DNA of 64,000 bases from Siphonodentalium dalli (taxonomy: Eukaryota; Mollusca; Scaphopoda; Gadilida; Siphonodentaliidae), in NCBI GenBank assembly GCA_032622095.1, contig CP136063.1, positions 280,233,426 through 280,297,425 of the forward strand, read 5' to 3'. Below are positions 34,739 through 44,843 of this stretch, piece after piece; positions within the stretch are counted from its first letter, which is position 1, and every line of letters begins with the position of its first letter. Below the pieces are notes generated by a model. The model did not search any database. It worked only from the letters and a program-made list of their open reading frames with translations, and was not told where the DNA came from. A program made the position numbers and the translations under genes.

Positions 34739-35045
34739 CTGTCATGTGGGTCGATGGAAAAGATCTTTTCGGAAATAATATCATGTACACATGGGACGGA
34801 AAAGTACTGCCGTTTCTAGGCTGGACAAGTGGGGAGCCGGCTGGCGGTACCCAAGATTGCTGCGCTATCGAATACGTATCAGCAGATGGAAAGTATGGGT
34901 TAGCGGACGCCACATGCAACAGTAATATGCTTGTGTTTATGTGCCAAAAGTGAATCTTCTGATGACCCTGATGAAGTGATGCAACTTTTATGGCCATATA
35001 TATGGATACATGTATATTCTTTGAATAAATTCAATTGGATAATGT
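34739..35045 (+). CDS. C-type lectin domain, terminal exon
   Basis: The acceptor is TTTTTTTGACAG at 34738. Coding runs to the TGA at 34951-34953 and includes MWVDGKDL, YTWDGKVLPFLGWTSGEP, QDCCAIEY and a final CNSNMLVFMCQK, the WxDG, W-x-EP, DC and C-terminal Cys landmarks of the fold. The EP pair sits where EPN or QPD sets sugar choice, but here it is EPA and no WND triplet is present, so calcium-dependent sugar binding is uncertain. An AATAAA signal lies at 35024-35029, 71 nt after the stop. With the two exons upstream the model gives about 172 residues. Confidence 0.87.
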
Positions 35046-35068
35046 TTATCTGATATAAGATATAAGTT

Positions 35069-35519
35069 TTAAAGATGCATAATCCGAATTAACGCTCCAA
35101 AAGTACTATATCTGTTGCTTCCCGATGGATATTTGATTCTATTCGAGGAACCCACCCATCAAAGCTCAGAGTGATCAGATATCGATTTTTGAAATTTGTT
35201 ATTTCTCGAAATGTGTACTTATTTATGGCCCAGAAAAAGTTGTCAAACTGACGTTCTCTGACAAAAAATTGCGGATGAAGATGGATAACTCTAAAATTGT
35301 AATTAAAGTGGTAATACGGCCAAATTTCGTGATACACAAGTGCTAATACGGCCATATTTCTTTGAAAAACATGTTGCGAAATTTTATACCATAGCCGACA
35401 GCGGTTAGCACTATTTTGTTGTAATTAATCGATTCTGATAAATAAAGCGTATTTTGAAGAAATGTTGTTGTTGTAACTTGATGACATGGGGAACGTCTGA
35501 TCGGATTGGGTACCTTTAA
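35069..35519. mobile_element. TTAA-bounded MITE, family 1 copy 4
   Basis: Ends are TTAAAGATGCATAATCCGAA (diverged) and CGGATTGGGTACCTTTAA. Internal CGAGGAACCCACCCATCAAA, CAGAGTGATCAGATATCG and TTGTTGTTGTAAC match the family. It lies directly downstream of the lectin polyadenylation signal. Confidence 0.8.
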
Positions 35520-35714
35520 GGTATTAAGCTGTGTTGTTAAATGATGGATCCTACATGGCCAGGGAATTATCAGTAATTCCACCATGCACACTTGAGATGC
35601 CTGCCACTAATCTGGCCACTATATTCTCTGAAATTTCCACAGAAAATTCAATGTTAGCGATAGATCTGCACATTTACTTAGTAAATATGGGTCGAACAAC
35701 AAATTCACATGTAT

Positions 35715-35865
35715 TAATAATTGCGCTGAAGCGCAATGCAATTCTGATATAGAGTGTAATTCAATTGTGCTGAAGTGCAATTGATTGTAGGGGAAGTAAA
35801 TAGCACTTCAGCGCAATTGATTATGAAGGAAGTGAATTGCGTGCGCTTCATTGTAATTATTGTTG
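35715..35865. repeat. GCGCTTCAGCGCAATT-type short palindromes
   Basis: Repeated motifs built on TTGCGCTGAAGCGCAA and degenerate relatives such as TGTGCTGAAGTGCAATTGA and GCACTTCAGCGCAATTGA. They resemble the CTTAAG-centred motifs at 54.0 and 55.2 kb. Confidence 0.7.
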
Positions 35866-35889
35866 TTGACATTCTCACACCCCTGTTAG

Positions 35890-36252
35890 ATGACTAGTTA
35901 GATCGGTGGTGGGTTGATAAGCCAAATAGGAATCAACAGAGAAATTTCATGTACGAACTGTGATTCTACCACGACCGACATTTTGTCTCATATATTCATT
36001 GATTGTACGGCCATGTTTTCGTTTAGAAATGAGATGGAATATTTTATTATGGATGCACTTGGGATTAATGCCTACATCAAATACGAATCGCTCTCAGGAG
36101 AAGCCAAATTAAGTGTGCTCCTTGGCAACTTATCAGAAATTGAGAGCGATATAATGATTGAAGATGACGACATTCCAATTATAATTTTCAAAAATGTTGT
36201 CAAAATGTGGCAAGCTTATTACCTATATGCTGGTATGACCGGTGTTACTTAA
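35890..36252 (+). pseudogene. LINE reverse-transcriptase C-terminal tail
   Basis: The ORF from 35914 contains CTNCDSTTTDILSHIFIDC, a CxxC-H-C knuckle typical of the end of LINE ORF2 proteins, and continues to a TAA at 36250. No upstream polymerase is present, so it is a severely 5'-truncated insertion. The same family, on the opposite strand, is at 40690-41575 (CPICERTYIDSVKHILIDC). Confidence 0.75.
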
Positions 36253-36259
36253 TATAGTG

Positions 36260-36773
36260 CACATTTGACCTTCTTTTTCTTCATACATATATTGCCCACT
36301 GTAATATTGTCATCGAAATGAATATGTCACATATAATTATATATATACCTCACTATACTTCACTTTAACTATATACGTGACACGTGATATCCAGGTTAAA
36401 ATATGTCTCCAATTCTCACACGAATTATATTATATTGAAAACGCACTTGCTTTATAAAACCATTCAAGTATACAAATAAATCGTGTAAGTTGCGTGTACA
36501 CGTGTGCCTGTGCGTGTTGGTGCGTGCGTCCCATTCGGTTGGGATCAGTTGGCCAGTAGGATGACAATCCAATGCTTCAGTATATCCTGCGCGTCCGGGT
36601 GCACGTGTGTGCGTTTGGCATACACCAATGTATGCCGTTGTGGCTGCGCCCCTATGTGTGCGTACCATACGGCAATGAAATGGCGTTCGGATGCATTACT
36701 ACCGCGTGTAGTCATGCCGAACAGTACGTGACGGTACGTGTACGTAGGCGCGCAGACCCAACTCCATGCATAA

Positions 36774-36809
<36 letters not shown>

Positions 36810-37259
36810 ATATACTTTTGATTGTTCATATGCTTATGTATAAGCGTTTGTATCATGTTCTTTATTTGCCATTTGTTCATATATAATCTTCAGTAATGGA
36901 GGATAATTAAAGATATATATTACGTCAATAATTGCACTGTTCAAAGCACAATTAAAAATGGATTATACTTCAGTACAATTCAATGTAAATGTGGCCTGCC
37001 ATAGTTATTGTGGTTTCTTGACGGAAACATACATTATTGTGTGACATTGACATGTTAAGGTTTAAGTTCAACCAAGCGTTGATCAACGAAGTTAAAAAAG
37101 TCGTCAATAGCGCAGAAACGGTCAGGTTACTACGTTTTCAACTTTTCGGCGAACAAAGACAAGGACCAGTCTAATTCGACAACTAGTTCATGGAAGTAAA
37201 AGTACATTTTAATGAATGATTTTCATATCAAGGTTGATATAACTGCTTAGTGAATGAAA
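36260..37259. other. TG-rich, GC-richer segment and TA microsatellite
   Basis: At 36480-36760 the sequence turns rich in TGTGCGTG and CACGTG-like motifs and contains many ACGT and TGCGT words; overlapping ORFs on both strands there have no recognised domain. A perfect TA run occupies about 36775-36805. The remainder is AT-rich without a gene. Confidence 0.5.
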
Positions 37260-38070
37260 ATTGCTATCTAGCTGTCGTCTGTCATTGTTTTTGGTTTCCT
37301 TTTCTTTCTTTTTTTGGTTTTCTTCCGTTGTTGTTGTTGAAGGGGGCTCCAACCCGCACTTTTTGAATTAGTTCTTCGATGGTGGAGATGGAGCTGGTGC
37401 TGATGTTGTTGTTGCTGGTGGTGGAGATGGAAGACACCGGGCTGTGGTGGTATTCCGGTGTCCATGGTGTCAACGTGTCCATCTCCACCCGAAGTCAGCG
37501 GCAGGAACATCGGGGGTGGTGTCCGCGTTGCTGTCTCCGCTGACCTCGGCGACGATAGCAGGGACCTCCGGCGGATCAACGGCGTCCCTGCTTCTGGTGG
37601 TGATATCGTCGGGGGAGCTAGCCAAGTGGGGGGGGGGGAGCTGGGTGTTTCTCAGCTCGCCCCTGTCTCCATCTGGCCTTCCTGTCGGCGTCCCTGCGTC
37701 GGCGCGACGGTGTCTTCTTCTTCTTCACTTTCTTCTTCAATCCGTCTGTGGTGGTCTGGCCAGCCCCGGACCGGTGGATTCCGGTCGGTCCAACCGAGCC
37801 ACGGCCGGCAGAGGGTTCTGCCGGGGCGACTCGGTACTCCAATACCACGTCTAGTCTCTCACCGTAGGCATGTACATGCCAACCAGCACAATGGGCAGAC
37901 GGCAATCCGCTTAAAATGCGCTGGACTTGGGTGGGGATTAATCCATAATCCAGTCAAGCCCGGCAACAAAAAAAAGTTCACGGATCGCTCACGGCTTAAT
38001 GCGTCTGGCATTAAATGCGGCCGTCCCGCAACGACCCGGAAGACGAAAGGGTGTTGTAGTGTTACCAATC
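37260..38070 (-). other. GC-rich block with possible retroelement remnant
   Basis: Base composition differs clearly from the neighbourhood, and both strands are open over long stretches (233 residues on +, several near 100 on -). On the - strand near 38030-37985 the peptide VVAGRPHLMPDALSR resembles the xxGxxNxxADALSR block at the end of Ty3-type RNase H. Further left are Lys/Arg-rich and His/Gln-rich low-complexity peptides. There is a G run near 37628. I cannot name a gene. Confidence 0.3.
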
Positions 38071-38079
38071 TAAATATTC

Positions 38080-38420
38080 ACCTCACCCCGATCCAAAATG
38101 GCCGTCGTCCATGCAGAGGGGTTCAAATAGGGCACCCATGTCATGTTCCGGCCCTTTGACCGATTTAGGTAAAACACAGGGTGTAGGGTGGTCCCCAAGC
38201 CAATTTAAATATTCATCCCACCCACCCTACCTCGATCAAAAATGGCCGCCGTCCAGCGGGGTTCAAATAGGGCATTCATGCCATTTCTCGGCTTCTTGAC
38301 CGATTTAGGTAAAGCAAAGGGTGTTGTAGGGTGGCCCTAAATATTCAACCCACTTGAATATTTAGATTAGCTTGGGGCCACCCTAGAACGCCCTTTGTTT
38401 TACCTAAATCTGCGAAAGAC
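38080..38420. repeat. Repeat with inverted GATTTAGGTAAA blocks
   Basis: A unit with AATGGCCGxCGTCC, GGGGTTCAAATAGGGC, GACCGATTTAGGTAAA and AGGGTGxxxTAGGGTGG occurs twice in tandem (about 38095 and 38240). Its end then appears inverted at 38355-38410: GGCCACCCTA, then TTTTACCTAAATC. No gene. Confidence 0.75.
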
Positions 38421-38548
38421 CAGAACGACACCTTACCACTCCAAAGCGACGGAATGGTAGAGAGAATGGACAGGACGTTGAAGACCATGTTGGGTGATAA
38501 ATTCCGCTAGGTGCTATAATCTTCACTTGAGCTATACCGAAGTAATCC

Positions 38549-38932
38549 TTAACCCTTTACCCAACAAACCGGCCAAAACCGGCCAAATAAAGCTTCAACA
38601 GCCTAAAATATCTTCGGTCTGTCTCAATAGAACCATACAAATATGGATATCATTGGAACCGGCTCATTGACCACATTGTGATAGTTACAGTTATGCCCTG
38701 TGCCAATGCATTCTCTTATATATGCGAGTCTTCCATAGGTCGCCTCGCATATATAAGAGAATGCATTGGCCTAAAAAAATCTGTTTTTAACACTTTTTAC
38801 CATTTTTTCTTACATTCTTTAACAATTTTATAATTTTTAATGTGTTAAGCCAATGCATTCTCTTATATATGCGAGGCGACCTATGGTCGACTCGCATATA
38901 TAAGAGAATGCATTGGCACAGGGCCGTTGGGG
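38549..38932 (-). mobile_element. Double-palindrome MITE, TTAA family, copy D
   Basis: Left end TTAACCCTTTACCCAACA; palindromes at 38702-38770 and 38849-38917. The long flank is on the left, so the orientation is as copy A. The right terminus is lost after CACAGGGCCGTTGGGG, where the dispersed repeat at 38940 begins. One palindrome carries a local change, GAGTCTTCC for GAGTCGACC. Confidence 0.88.
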
Positions 38933-38939
38933 TTTGGTG

Positions 38940-39610
38940 AATACCGAGCTCAAATAAATTAAAAAACGCGAGTTTGCTTCTTCATTTACTCGTCCTGTCA
39001 GCCCTAGCAAATAATTCGATGAACAAATGTCGTTACTATTTTTGCGAAACATTATCACCAAGATAGAATAAGTAGAGTCGTGCCCAGTAACGTCATATAG
39101 AGACTGTAATAATGCATTCTTCTTCTTTTTTCCTGACATTTCCTCACGGCCTTTATCAACGACAATAGACACAATAATGTATAAGTTGTATATTGAGGAT
39201 GTTTCAAGGATCTCAATTCTTTCATGAGACAATATCTTCCAAGATAGACTAAGTAGAGTCGTACCCAATGACGTATAATGTAGAAACTGTATAACAATGA
39301 CGTATAACGTAGAAGCTGTATAACAATGACGTATAACGTAGAAGCTGTATAACAATGACGTATAACGTAGAAGCTGTATAACAATGACGTATAACGTAGA
39401 AGCTGTATAACAATGACGTATAATGTAGAAGCTGTATAACAATGCAGCCTTGTATTTTACTCACGGCCTTTATCAACGACAATGGATACATGTATAAGTT
39501 GTAAATTGATGACGTTCCATGGATCTCAATACTTTCATGATTTATTGTCTTCCAAGATAAACTAAGTAGAGTCGTACCCAATGACGTATAATGTAGAAAC
39601 TGGAACAATG
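38940..39610. repeat. Dispersed repeat, second copy, with 29-bp array
   Basis: It matches 11900-12335 in the same orientation (AATTCGATGAAC, CAAGATAGA, TTGTATATTGAGGATG). Between 39272 and 39440 it contains about six copies of a 29-bp unit, GACGTATAACGTAGAAGCTG plus TATAACAAT, absent from the 12 kb copy. The - strand ORFs of up to 201 residues are translations of this array. Confidence 0.88.
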
Positions 39611-39705
39611 CATTCATTTTTCTTAAACCACAGTCCCTTTATTTCATTGTGTGCGAACCGGCAAGCGACAACCACGAGTCGACTTTCGGAGAACAATAAC
39701 TGTGC

Positions 39706-39797
39706 ATTATTGAACAATAACTCGACATTCGGAGAACAATAACTCGACATTCGGAGAATAATAACTCGACATTCGGAGAACAATAACTCGACATGAT
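39706..39797. repeat. 22-bp tandem repeat
   Basis: Four copies of a unit containing GAACAATAACTCGACATTCG, with one A/C variant. The last copy changes to CGACATGATTTAG. Confidence 0.92.
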
Positions 39798-39849
39798 TTA
39801 GATAATCTCGAGTTCGAATAATGCACAGTACAGTGGTCCTTGTCGTTAT

Positions 39850-40388
39850 CGTTATCGCCGTCATGGGCAGTTCTTATGAAGATAATGGCGATTATGATGA
39901 TTGTGATGTTAATGAAGAAGAAGATGATGATGATGATGACGACGACGATGATGGTGGTGATGTTGAAAATGATGACGATCATGAAGAGAGGTGATGATGA
40001 TGATGACGACGATGATGGTGGTGGTGATGTTGAAAATGAAGACGATCATGAGGTTCGGTGATGATGACGATGATGATGGTGATGGTGACGATGATGATGG
40101 TGACGATGATGATGGTGATGGTGATGATAATGGTGACTGTGATGGCGTCAACATCGAAGATGATGGTGACGATCATGATGACGATCATGATGACAATTAT
40201 GAAGATTTTGATGGTGGTGGTGATGGTGATGATGATAATGACGACGATGAAGATGATTATGATGGTGGTGGTGATGCTAATGATGACGGTGGTGATGGTG
40301 GTGATGATATGGTGCTGGTAATGATGGTGGTGATGGTGTTGATGATGATAGTGACGGTGGTGATGATGATCGACGGCATGATGAGGTA
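39850..40388. repeat. GAT/GGT trinucleotide-rich low-complexity tract
   Basis: Long purine-rich stretch of GATGATGATGACGACG and GATGGTGGTGGTGATG. A block of about 65 bp (from GATGATGATGACGACGAT through GTTGAAAATGA) is repeated at 39925 and 39990. All six frames over it are open and give poly-Asp, poly-Met or poly-His/Ile/Val; none is called as a gene. Confidence 0.93.
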
Positions 40389-40389
40389 A

Positions 40390-40689
40390 GTGTAGGGGTG
40401 TTAATACACCAAATATGACATTTAATAGATATTATAGGTCTTGACGCTCACACAATGACAACGAAAGTGCTCAGTAGCTGCAATATGAGACGCCTCATAC
40501 ATGTACATTGATGCATATATTTCATAAGAAATGTCGACTTTCAAGTTTGCACCCACTTTATAGAAGTTTTCCTGGCGGTTTCAAGGCATCTTGCTATTAG
40601 TTTGGGGTGTCGTCATGTTGAATAGTTCTCATTCCGCTCGCCTGTGAAAGGGCGTTGAATGGTAACCACAGTTGTGCAGTATAGCTGAC
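40390..40689. other. No gene recognised
   Basis: Unremarkable sequence, probably including the 3' untranslated part of the - strand LINE that follows. Confidence 0.4.
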
Positions 40690-41575
40690 TATGTAGTTAA
40701 GCAAGCAATCGATATCATCAACAGCATAGTTGCTGTACGTGGCCAGTAACATCCGTAAGATGAAGGGATATCATATCATCGTCAGTTAGTTCGTCAACGG
40801 CAATGAAGCAAGGTATACCGTATTTGTCGATTAAGCCAAAGAACATGTTATTTCGTATGGGAGTTAATGTCATACAATCAATGAGAATGTGTTTGACACT
40901 ATCAATATAAGTGCGTTCACAAATTGGACATTGTCCCTCTTCAAATAAGGTTGTTGCATTGGTTACTAGTGTTGTGGTCATGTAAGACCACTTTTTTGTG
41001 GGAATTGTCGACACAAATGCCAGAGTTTAGACATACTGAGAGTATGGTGAACTTTCAGGAAGCGATTGGAAGATAATTCCGACATCACTCTCAGGTTCCA
41101 TTCTGCCTCGATGACAATTTGCATATTAGATTTTACACGAGATTTCCATAACTCTTTTGATGGGAAGGATCCAGAACGCATATATCCATTAACAATATCC
41201 GTAAGGTTATATTTATCTACGATGGCGATAGCATCGCCTATGAACGAGATTTTTATGGATTTTGAGTCGAAATAGTGATGTAATCTTGTTTCACAAATGT
41301 TCTTGCATGCTTTACCGGGCATTAAGCGACACAGAGCTCCAATGAAAGTTTCCGCGCGTCTATTGTGGATTCTAGTGGGTAGGTACCGAGCAAACTAAGT
41401 ACTATATCAGTCCTACAACCCACAGGTAGACCCTGTATACGTTTAAGACAAAAGCGATGAATGCGTTCGAGTTTAATCATGTTTGTCGCAGACGTATCAC
41501 AAAGAAATTCCGAGCCATAGAGTCGATATGTTCCTCTAAATTCACCCCCATACAGCTTACTATAATTAAAAATCG
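40690..41575 (-). pseudogene. LINE reverse-transcriptase thumb and C-terminal tail
   Basis: From about 41570 leftward the frame is open and reads SKLYGGEF, ATNMIKLERIHRFCLKRIQG, LPVGCRTDIVLSLLGTYPLE, then RLMPGKACKNICETRLHHYF. This is the C-terminal third of a LINE ORF2 after the catalytic domain. A shift near 41000 puts the CPICERTYIDSVKHILIDC zinc knuckle in another frame. The element is truncated at its 5' side, where a hairpin repeat begins (41625). It is the same family as the fragment at 35890-36252. Confidence 0.8.
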
Positions 41576-41624
41576 GTTAAACGATCAACTAAACATCTAG
41601 CGCTCAGTGATTTCTTGTCGGCTA

Positions 41625-41881
41625 ACAATTTTATAGAGGAGAAATCTCTCGATAATTCTTCTTCTTTTTTTTCATTATTATTTTTATCATTCACACAGCT
41701 CTTCATTTTAATATTCATTACGACCTGACCTATCCATGACTGCCATAGCACAAACAGCCAATCAGCGTTCAGTATTATAATCGAGGTCAGGTCGTAATGA
41801 ATATTAAAATGAGGAGCAGCTGTGTGAATGGTGAAAAAAAAATAGAATTATCGACAGATTTCGCCTCTATAAAAATTGTTT
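41625..41881. repeat. Foldback repeat with ~100-bp arms
   Basis: ACAATTTTATAGAGG near the left end mirrors CCTCTATAAAAATTGT at the right. Inside, CAGCTCTTCATTTTAATATT and GACCTGACCT mirror AGGTCAGGTCGTAATG and ATATTAAAATGAGGAGCAGC. The centre of about 45 bp is unique. A likely non-autonomous element of unknown class; the arms have accumulated a few mismatches. Confidence 0.85.
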
Positions 41882-42094
41882 ACTGACGATGTGTTGATTT
41901 GTATGAGTAAATAAATTACAATTACAACAACATATTTCTTGTTTATAAAACCCGATTTCCAGGCTACAAATACCATGTTTTAAAATAAAACACAGACAAG
42001 ACTGAAGAGTGTGTGTATTATTATATACATATTGCACGGCTTGGGTGTTACTATGCCAAAATAGTGGCACGAGGGGAGTGTAATAGTTAATTCA

Positions 42095-42345
42095 GATAAG
42101 CTGCTTTCACTAAATGATAATGTGCTAGTGCAAAGTTTGATGAATAGCACCCCTGACCCATTCAATCTATTGTATGAGACAAACTGGTGATTCTTAAAAA
42201 AAAACGAATTTCATGCCCAAACACGAGAATATTGGGGCTACATTTAGTTCTGTTGTGCGATAAGCCATTAAGATGACCATCCCAATCTGTTGATGTGTTA
42301 GCAAAACAAGATAACATTTGCTGAATTGTTACCGCCACAAAGTGG
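42095..42345 (-). pseudogene. Second fragment of the Ty3-type integrase
   Basis: It matches 15650-15970: CTGCTTTCACTAAATGATAA, TTGTATGAGACAAACTGG, CATGCCCAAACACGAGAATA, AACAAGATAACATTTGCTGA. On the - strand it encodes the same SPNILVFGHE block. It has one copy of the unit that is four-fold at 15701 and a deletion of about 20 bp near 42245. Only the C-terminal end is present. Confidence 0.85.
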
Positions 42346-42394
42346 TGTACACTGGTGTACAGATTTGTATAGACTCATGGTCGACTCGGGGAAT

Positions 42395-43115
42395 GTATTC
42401 TTGGATATTTGTTTTTGTACCTTACTCAATCGTACCAATAGAATCACGTATATGCTGAAATTGTAAAGTTAACGGCATCGGTGTATAATACGTTTTTGAA
42501 AATATGATAAATCGTATGAGGCCCCACCCCATCTTTTCGTACGCCGTATTCCATGCCCTGTTATGCGGTACGCCGTATTCCGGCCCTCTGTTAGGAGGTA
42601 TTCGGTATTCCAAAAATACAGGTATTCGTACGCCGACCTTCCAAAAAATGGAATTTTCATATATTTTTATGTATTCCATATGGCTGTTAACTGGTATTCC
42701 GTATTCCACCATCTGTGTTAAGTGGTATTCCGTATTCCACGGGGGGTGGGGTGGGGACCTCTCGTATCCATAGGGTCAGGACAGGCTGAACTTGTAAACT
42801 TAAAGTCACCGGTGTAATACTATGTTGTTGAAAATATAAATACTCTGATAGCCTGAAAATAATATATCACCCATTGGGAGCCCCTGGTGTATTTTTGGAT
42901 ATTTTTATTTGTACCTTACTCAATCGTACCGATAGAATCACGTAGATGCTTAAATTGTAAAGTTAACGCCATCGGTGTATAATACGTTTTTGAAAATGTG
43001 TTAAATCAGATCGATAGAGTCAGGACAGGCTGAAATTGTAAACTTAAAGTCACTTGTTGTTGAAAATATAAATAATCTGATAGACTGAAAATAATGTGTA
43101 ACCCATTGGGAACCC
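42395..43115. repeat. Duplicated segments in alternating order
   Basis: Block X (ACCTTACTCAATCGTACC, AAAGTTAACG, GTATAATACGTTTTTGAAAA) occurs at 42420 and 42910. Block Y (GGTCAGGACAGGCTGAA, AACTTAAAGTCAC, CCCATTGGGAGCCCCTGG) occurs at 42773 and 43016. Between them, 42535-42745 is rich in GGTATTCCGTATTCC. The X-Y order is repeated, so a segment of about 490 bp was duplicated in tandem. Confidence 0.8.
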
Positions 43116-43395
43116 CTGGTTTAGTGAAGTGCATTGTGGGAAGTTTAATTGTGATTCTCCTCCATCTTTATTTTCTGGAATTATCACAAAGATTTCTCCA
43201 CTCGATTCTCTTAAAATATACCCTGATCGGTCAAATTCTTTTGATAATTCTATCTAAATACATCTTAGCTACTATTCGGATCTGCTGTCCCGGTCGAAAA
43301 GGGTTTAGTTTGACCAAAATGGCTATTGTCAATTTGACAAAAGCTTGTTTACAAACTGCGTCTACTCGATGACACGGCCGTCCACTCCACGCTGT
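43116..43395. other. No gene recognised
   Basis: A 92-residue + strand ORF begins in the preceding repeat and shows no domain; nothing else of note. Confidence 0.4.
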
Positions 43396-44440
43396 AATTA
43401 GTGTAAATTTATTATCGAAAACAAATTCAATTTCTTCCATCTAAAACATAATTACGCGCTGAACTCTGTCATTTTAAGAATATAGTAGTATTACACACAT
43501 ACACACCAAGTTTCAGCTCAAAATTTTGAAAAATGACAGTTTTATAGACATAAATCGATATTAATGGGAAATCCTGTGTTAAATTTTATCATCGAAAAAA
43601 AAAATCATTTCTTCGATCTAAGAAATAATTACGTGCTGTACCCTGTCATATTTGACCGGTTCTACCTGATAATTGTGTGACTGTACAGTCGCGTTACTTT
43701 ATACGTCAACATTGGTCATTATCACTCGACAAATTTATTTCGGTCTATCATATCAACCCCTATTTCCCCCCCGCGTAGGCTGACTAAGTGTCTTTATCGC
43801 TCCACTAATTTGTATCATTTCATCGGTATGAATTCCATATCCAATTATCCACATATAACCAACCCAACCGCTAATCCCGGTCCAATTTATTTATTTCTTT
43901 CATCGGTATATAGTCATGTTACGTAATATTTTATCTCGTGATACTTGTACTTATATGTCTATGGTATTACTATAGTATACCGTATATGTATATCAATTGC
44001 TATTCCTTTCTATATAATCCTGGTGCCAACTATAGAGATAATTTCAGACCCCCCCCCCCCCCCCCCAAATTTTATATAATTGCTGCTTTAGTACAGTCAC
44101 GATGCATTACATGGCAACATCGATCCACTAATTTATGTCAGTTCATCGGTACAAACCTCTTTTTTCTCCGAGTCCATATAACCAACCCAACATCTTATAG
44201 AATTCCATAAATGACTATTCGGCACTATATAGAGATGACTAAGATTCTGACACCCACCTATTTTATAGCCTTGTTGCAACAGTAGAGTTGATATGCATAA
44301 TATGTCAACATTGGTCGTTATCGCTCTACAAATTTATATCGGTTCAACCCTTAGTTCCCTGTATCGCCCACCCTTCCCTGAATTTGTTTTTTCATTTGTA
44401 TTATAGTCTCGTCACATACACATTTTATCTTTTGTAACTT
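43396..44440. repeat. Diverged long tandem repeats
   Basis: A segment with ATTATCGAAAACAAATTC and TAATTACGCGCTGAACTCTG recurs about 190 bp later (TCATCGAAAAAAAAAATC, TAATTACGTGCTGTACCCTG). Then a unit of roughly 250-300 bp occurs three times near 43680, 44090 and 44285, with ATGTCAACATTGGTC, CAAATTTAT and CGGT. A run of 18 C lies at 44049-44066. No gene. Confidence 0.65.
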
Positions 44441-44843
44441 TTGCTTCAACGCGTCGAGATCCGCTGCAGACAATACAAAACTGACAACATTTTGAAATGT
44501 AAGCAAGCTTCAAACTCATCTTATCCAAGAAAAACTCTGGTTACATAAGAAATTTGTGTATAAGGTGTACGCGCATTTTTTGCGTTAAAAACCAAAGGTC
44601 CCAAGTCAATGTCCAAATCCCCAACACACTGATGTGAGGTTTAACTCCATCTACATACAGTAATGTCCAAAGTAATTGATCACTTAACCACAGCAAAATT
44701 GTGTGTATTTTTTCATGGTTCTAAATCCTGAACAAGAGGTGGCATCAGAGATGCTGTGTCTCGTTTTCGGTGGCTTATCGCCGGTGGCTACCGCCGGTGG
44801 CTACCGCCAATTGGTGTGCCCTAACGAGCAAAACAATTCATGA
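44441..44843. other. No gene; fragment related to the 62 kb hairpin
   Basis: TACAGTAATGTCC, AAAGTAATTGATCACTTAAC and CTAAATCCTGAA near 44655-44735 resemble, with many changes, the repeat at 60105 and 62158. Near 44770-44812 GGTGGCTACCGCC is repeated two to three times and is itself a short palindrome. Confidence 0.55.

Noticed and set aside
36775-36880. Poly-Tyr/Ile ORFs
   Set aside because: Produced by the TA microsatellite.
37458-38159. 233-residue + strand ORF
   Set aside because: Low-complexity composition, no domain, and overlapping long ORFs on the other strand; GC-rich DNA gives few stops by chance.
39272-39440. Possible CRISPR array because of evenly spaced repeats
   Set aside because: Units are directly adjacent with no unique spacers, and the genome is eukaryotic; the same applies to the 16-, 22-, 36- and 49-bp arrays.
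38837-39617. 201- and 122-residue - strand ORFs with repeated YVIRHCYTASTL
   Set aside because: Translations of the 29-bp tandem array.
39840-40389. ORFs rich in Asp, Met, His or Val
   Set aside because: All frames of a GAT/GGT low-complexity tract are open; none is a credible gene.
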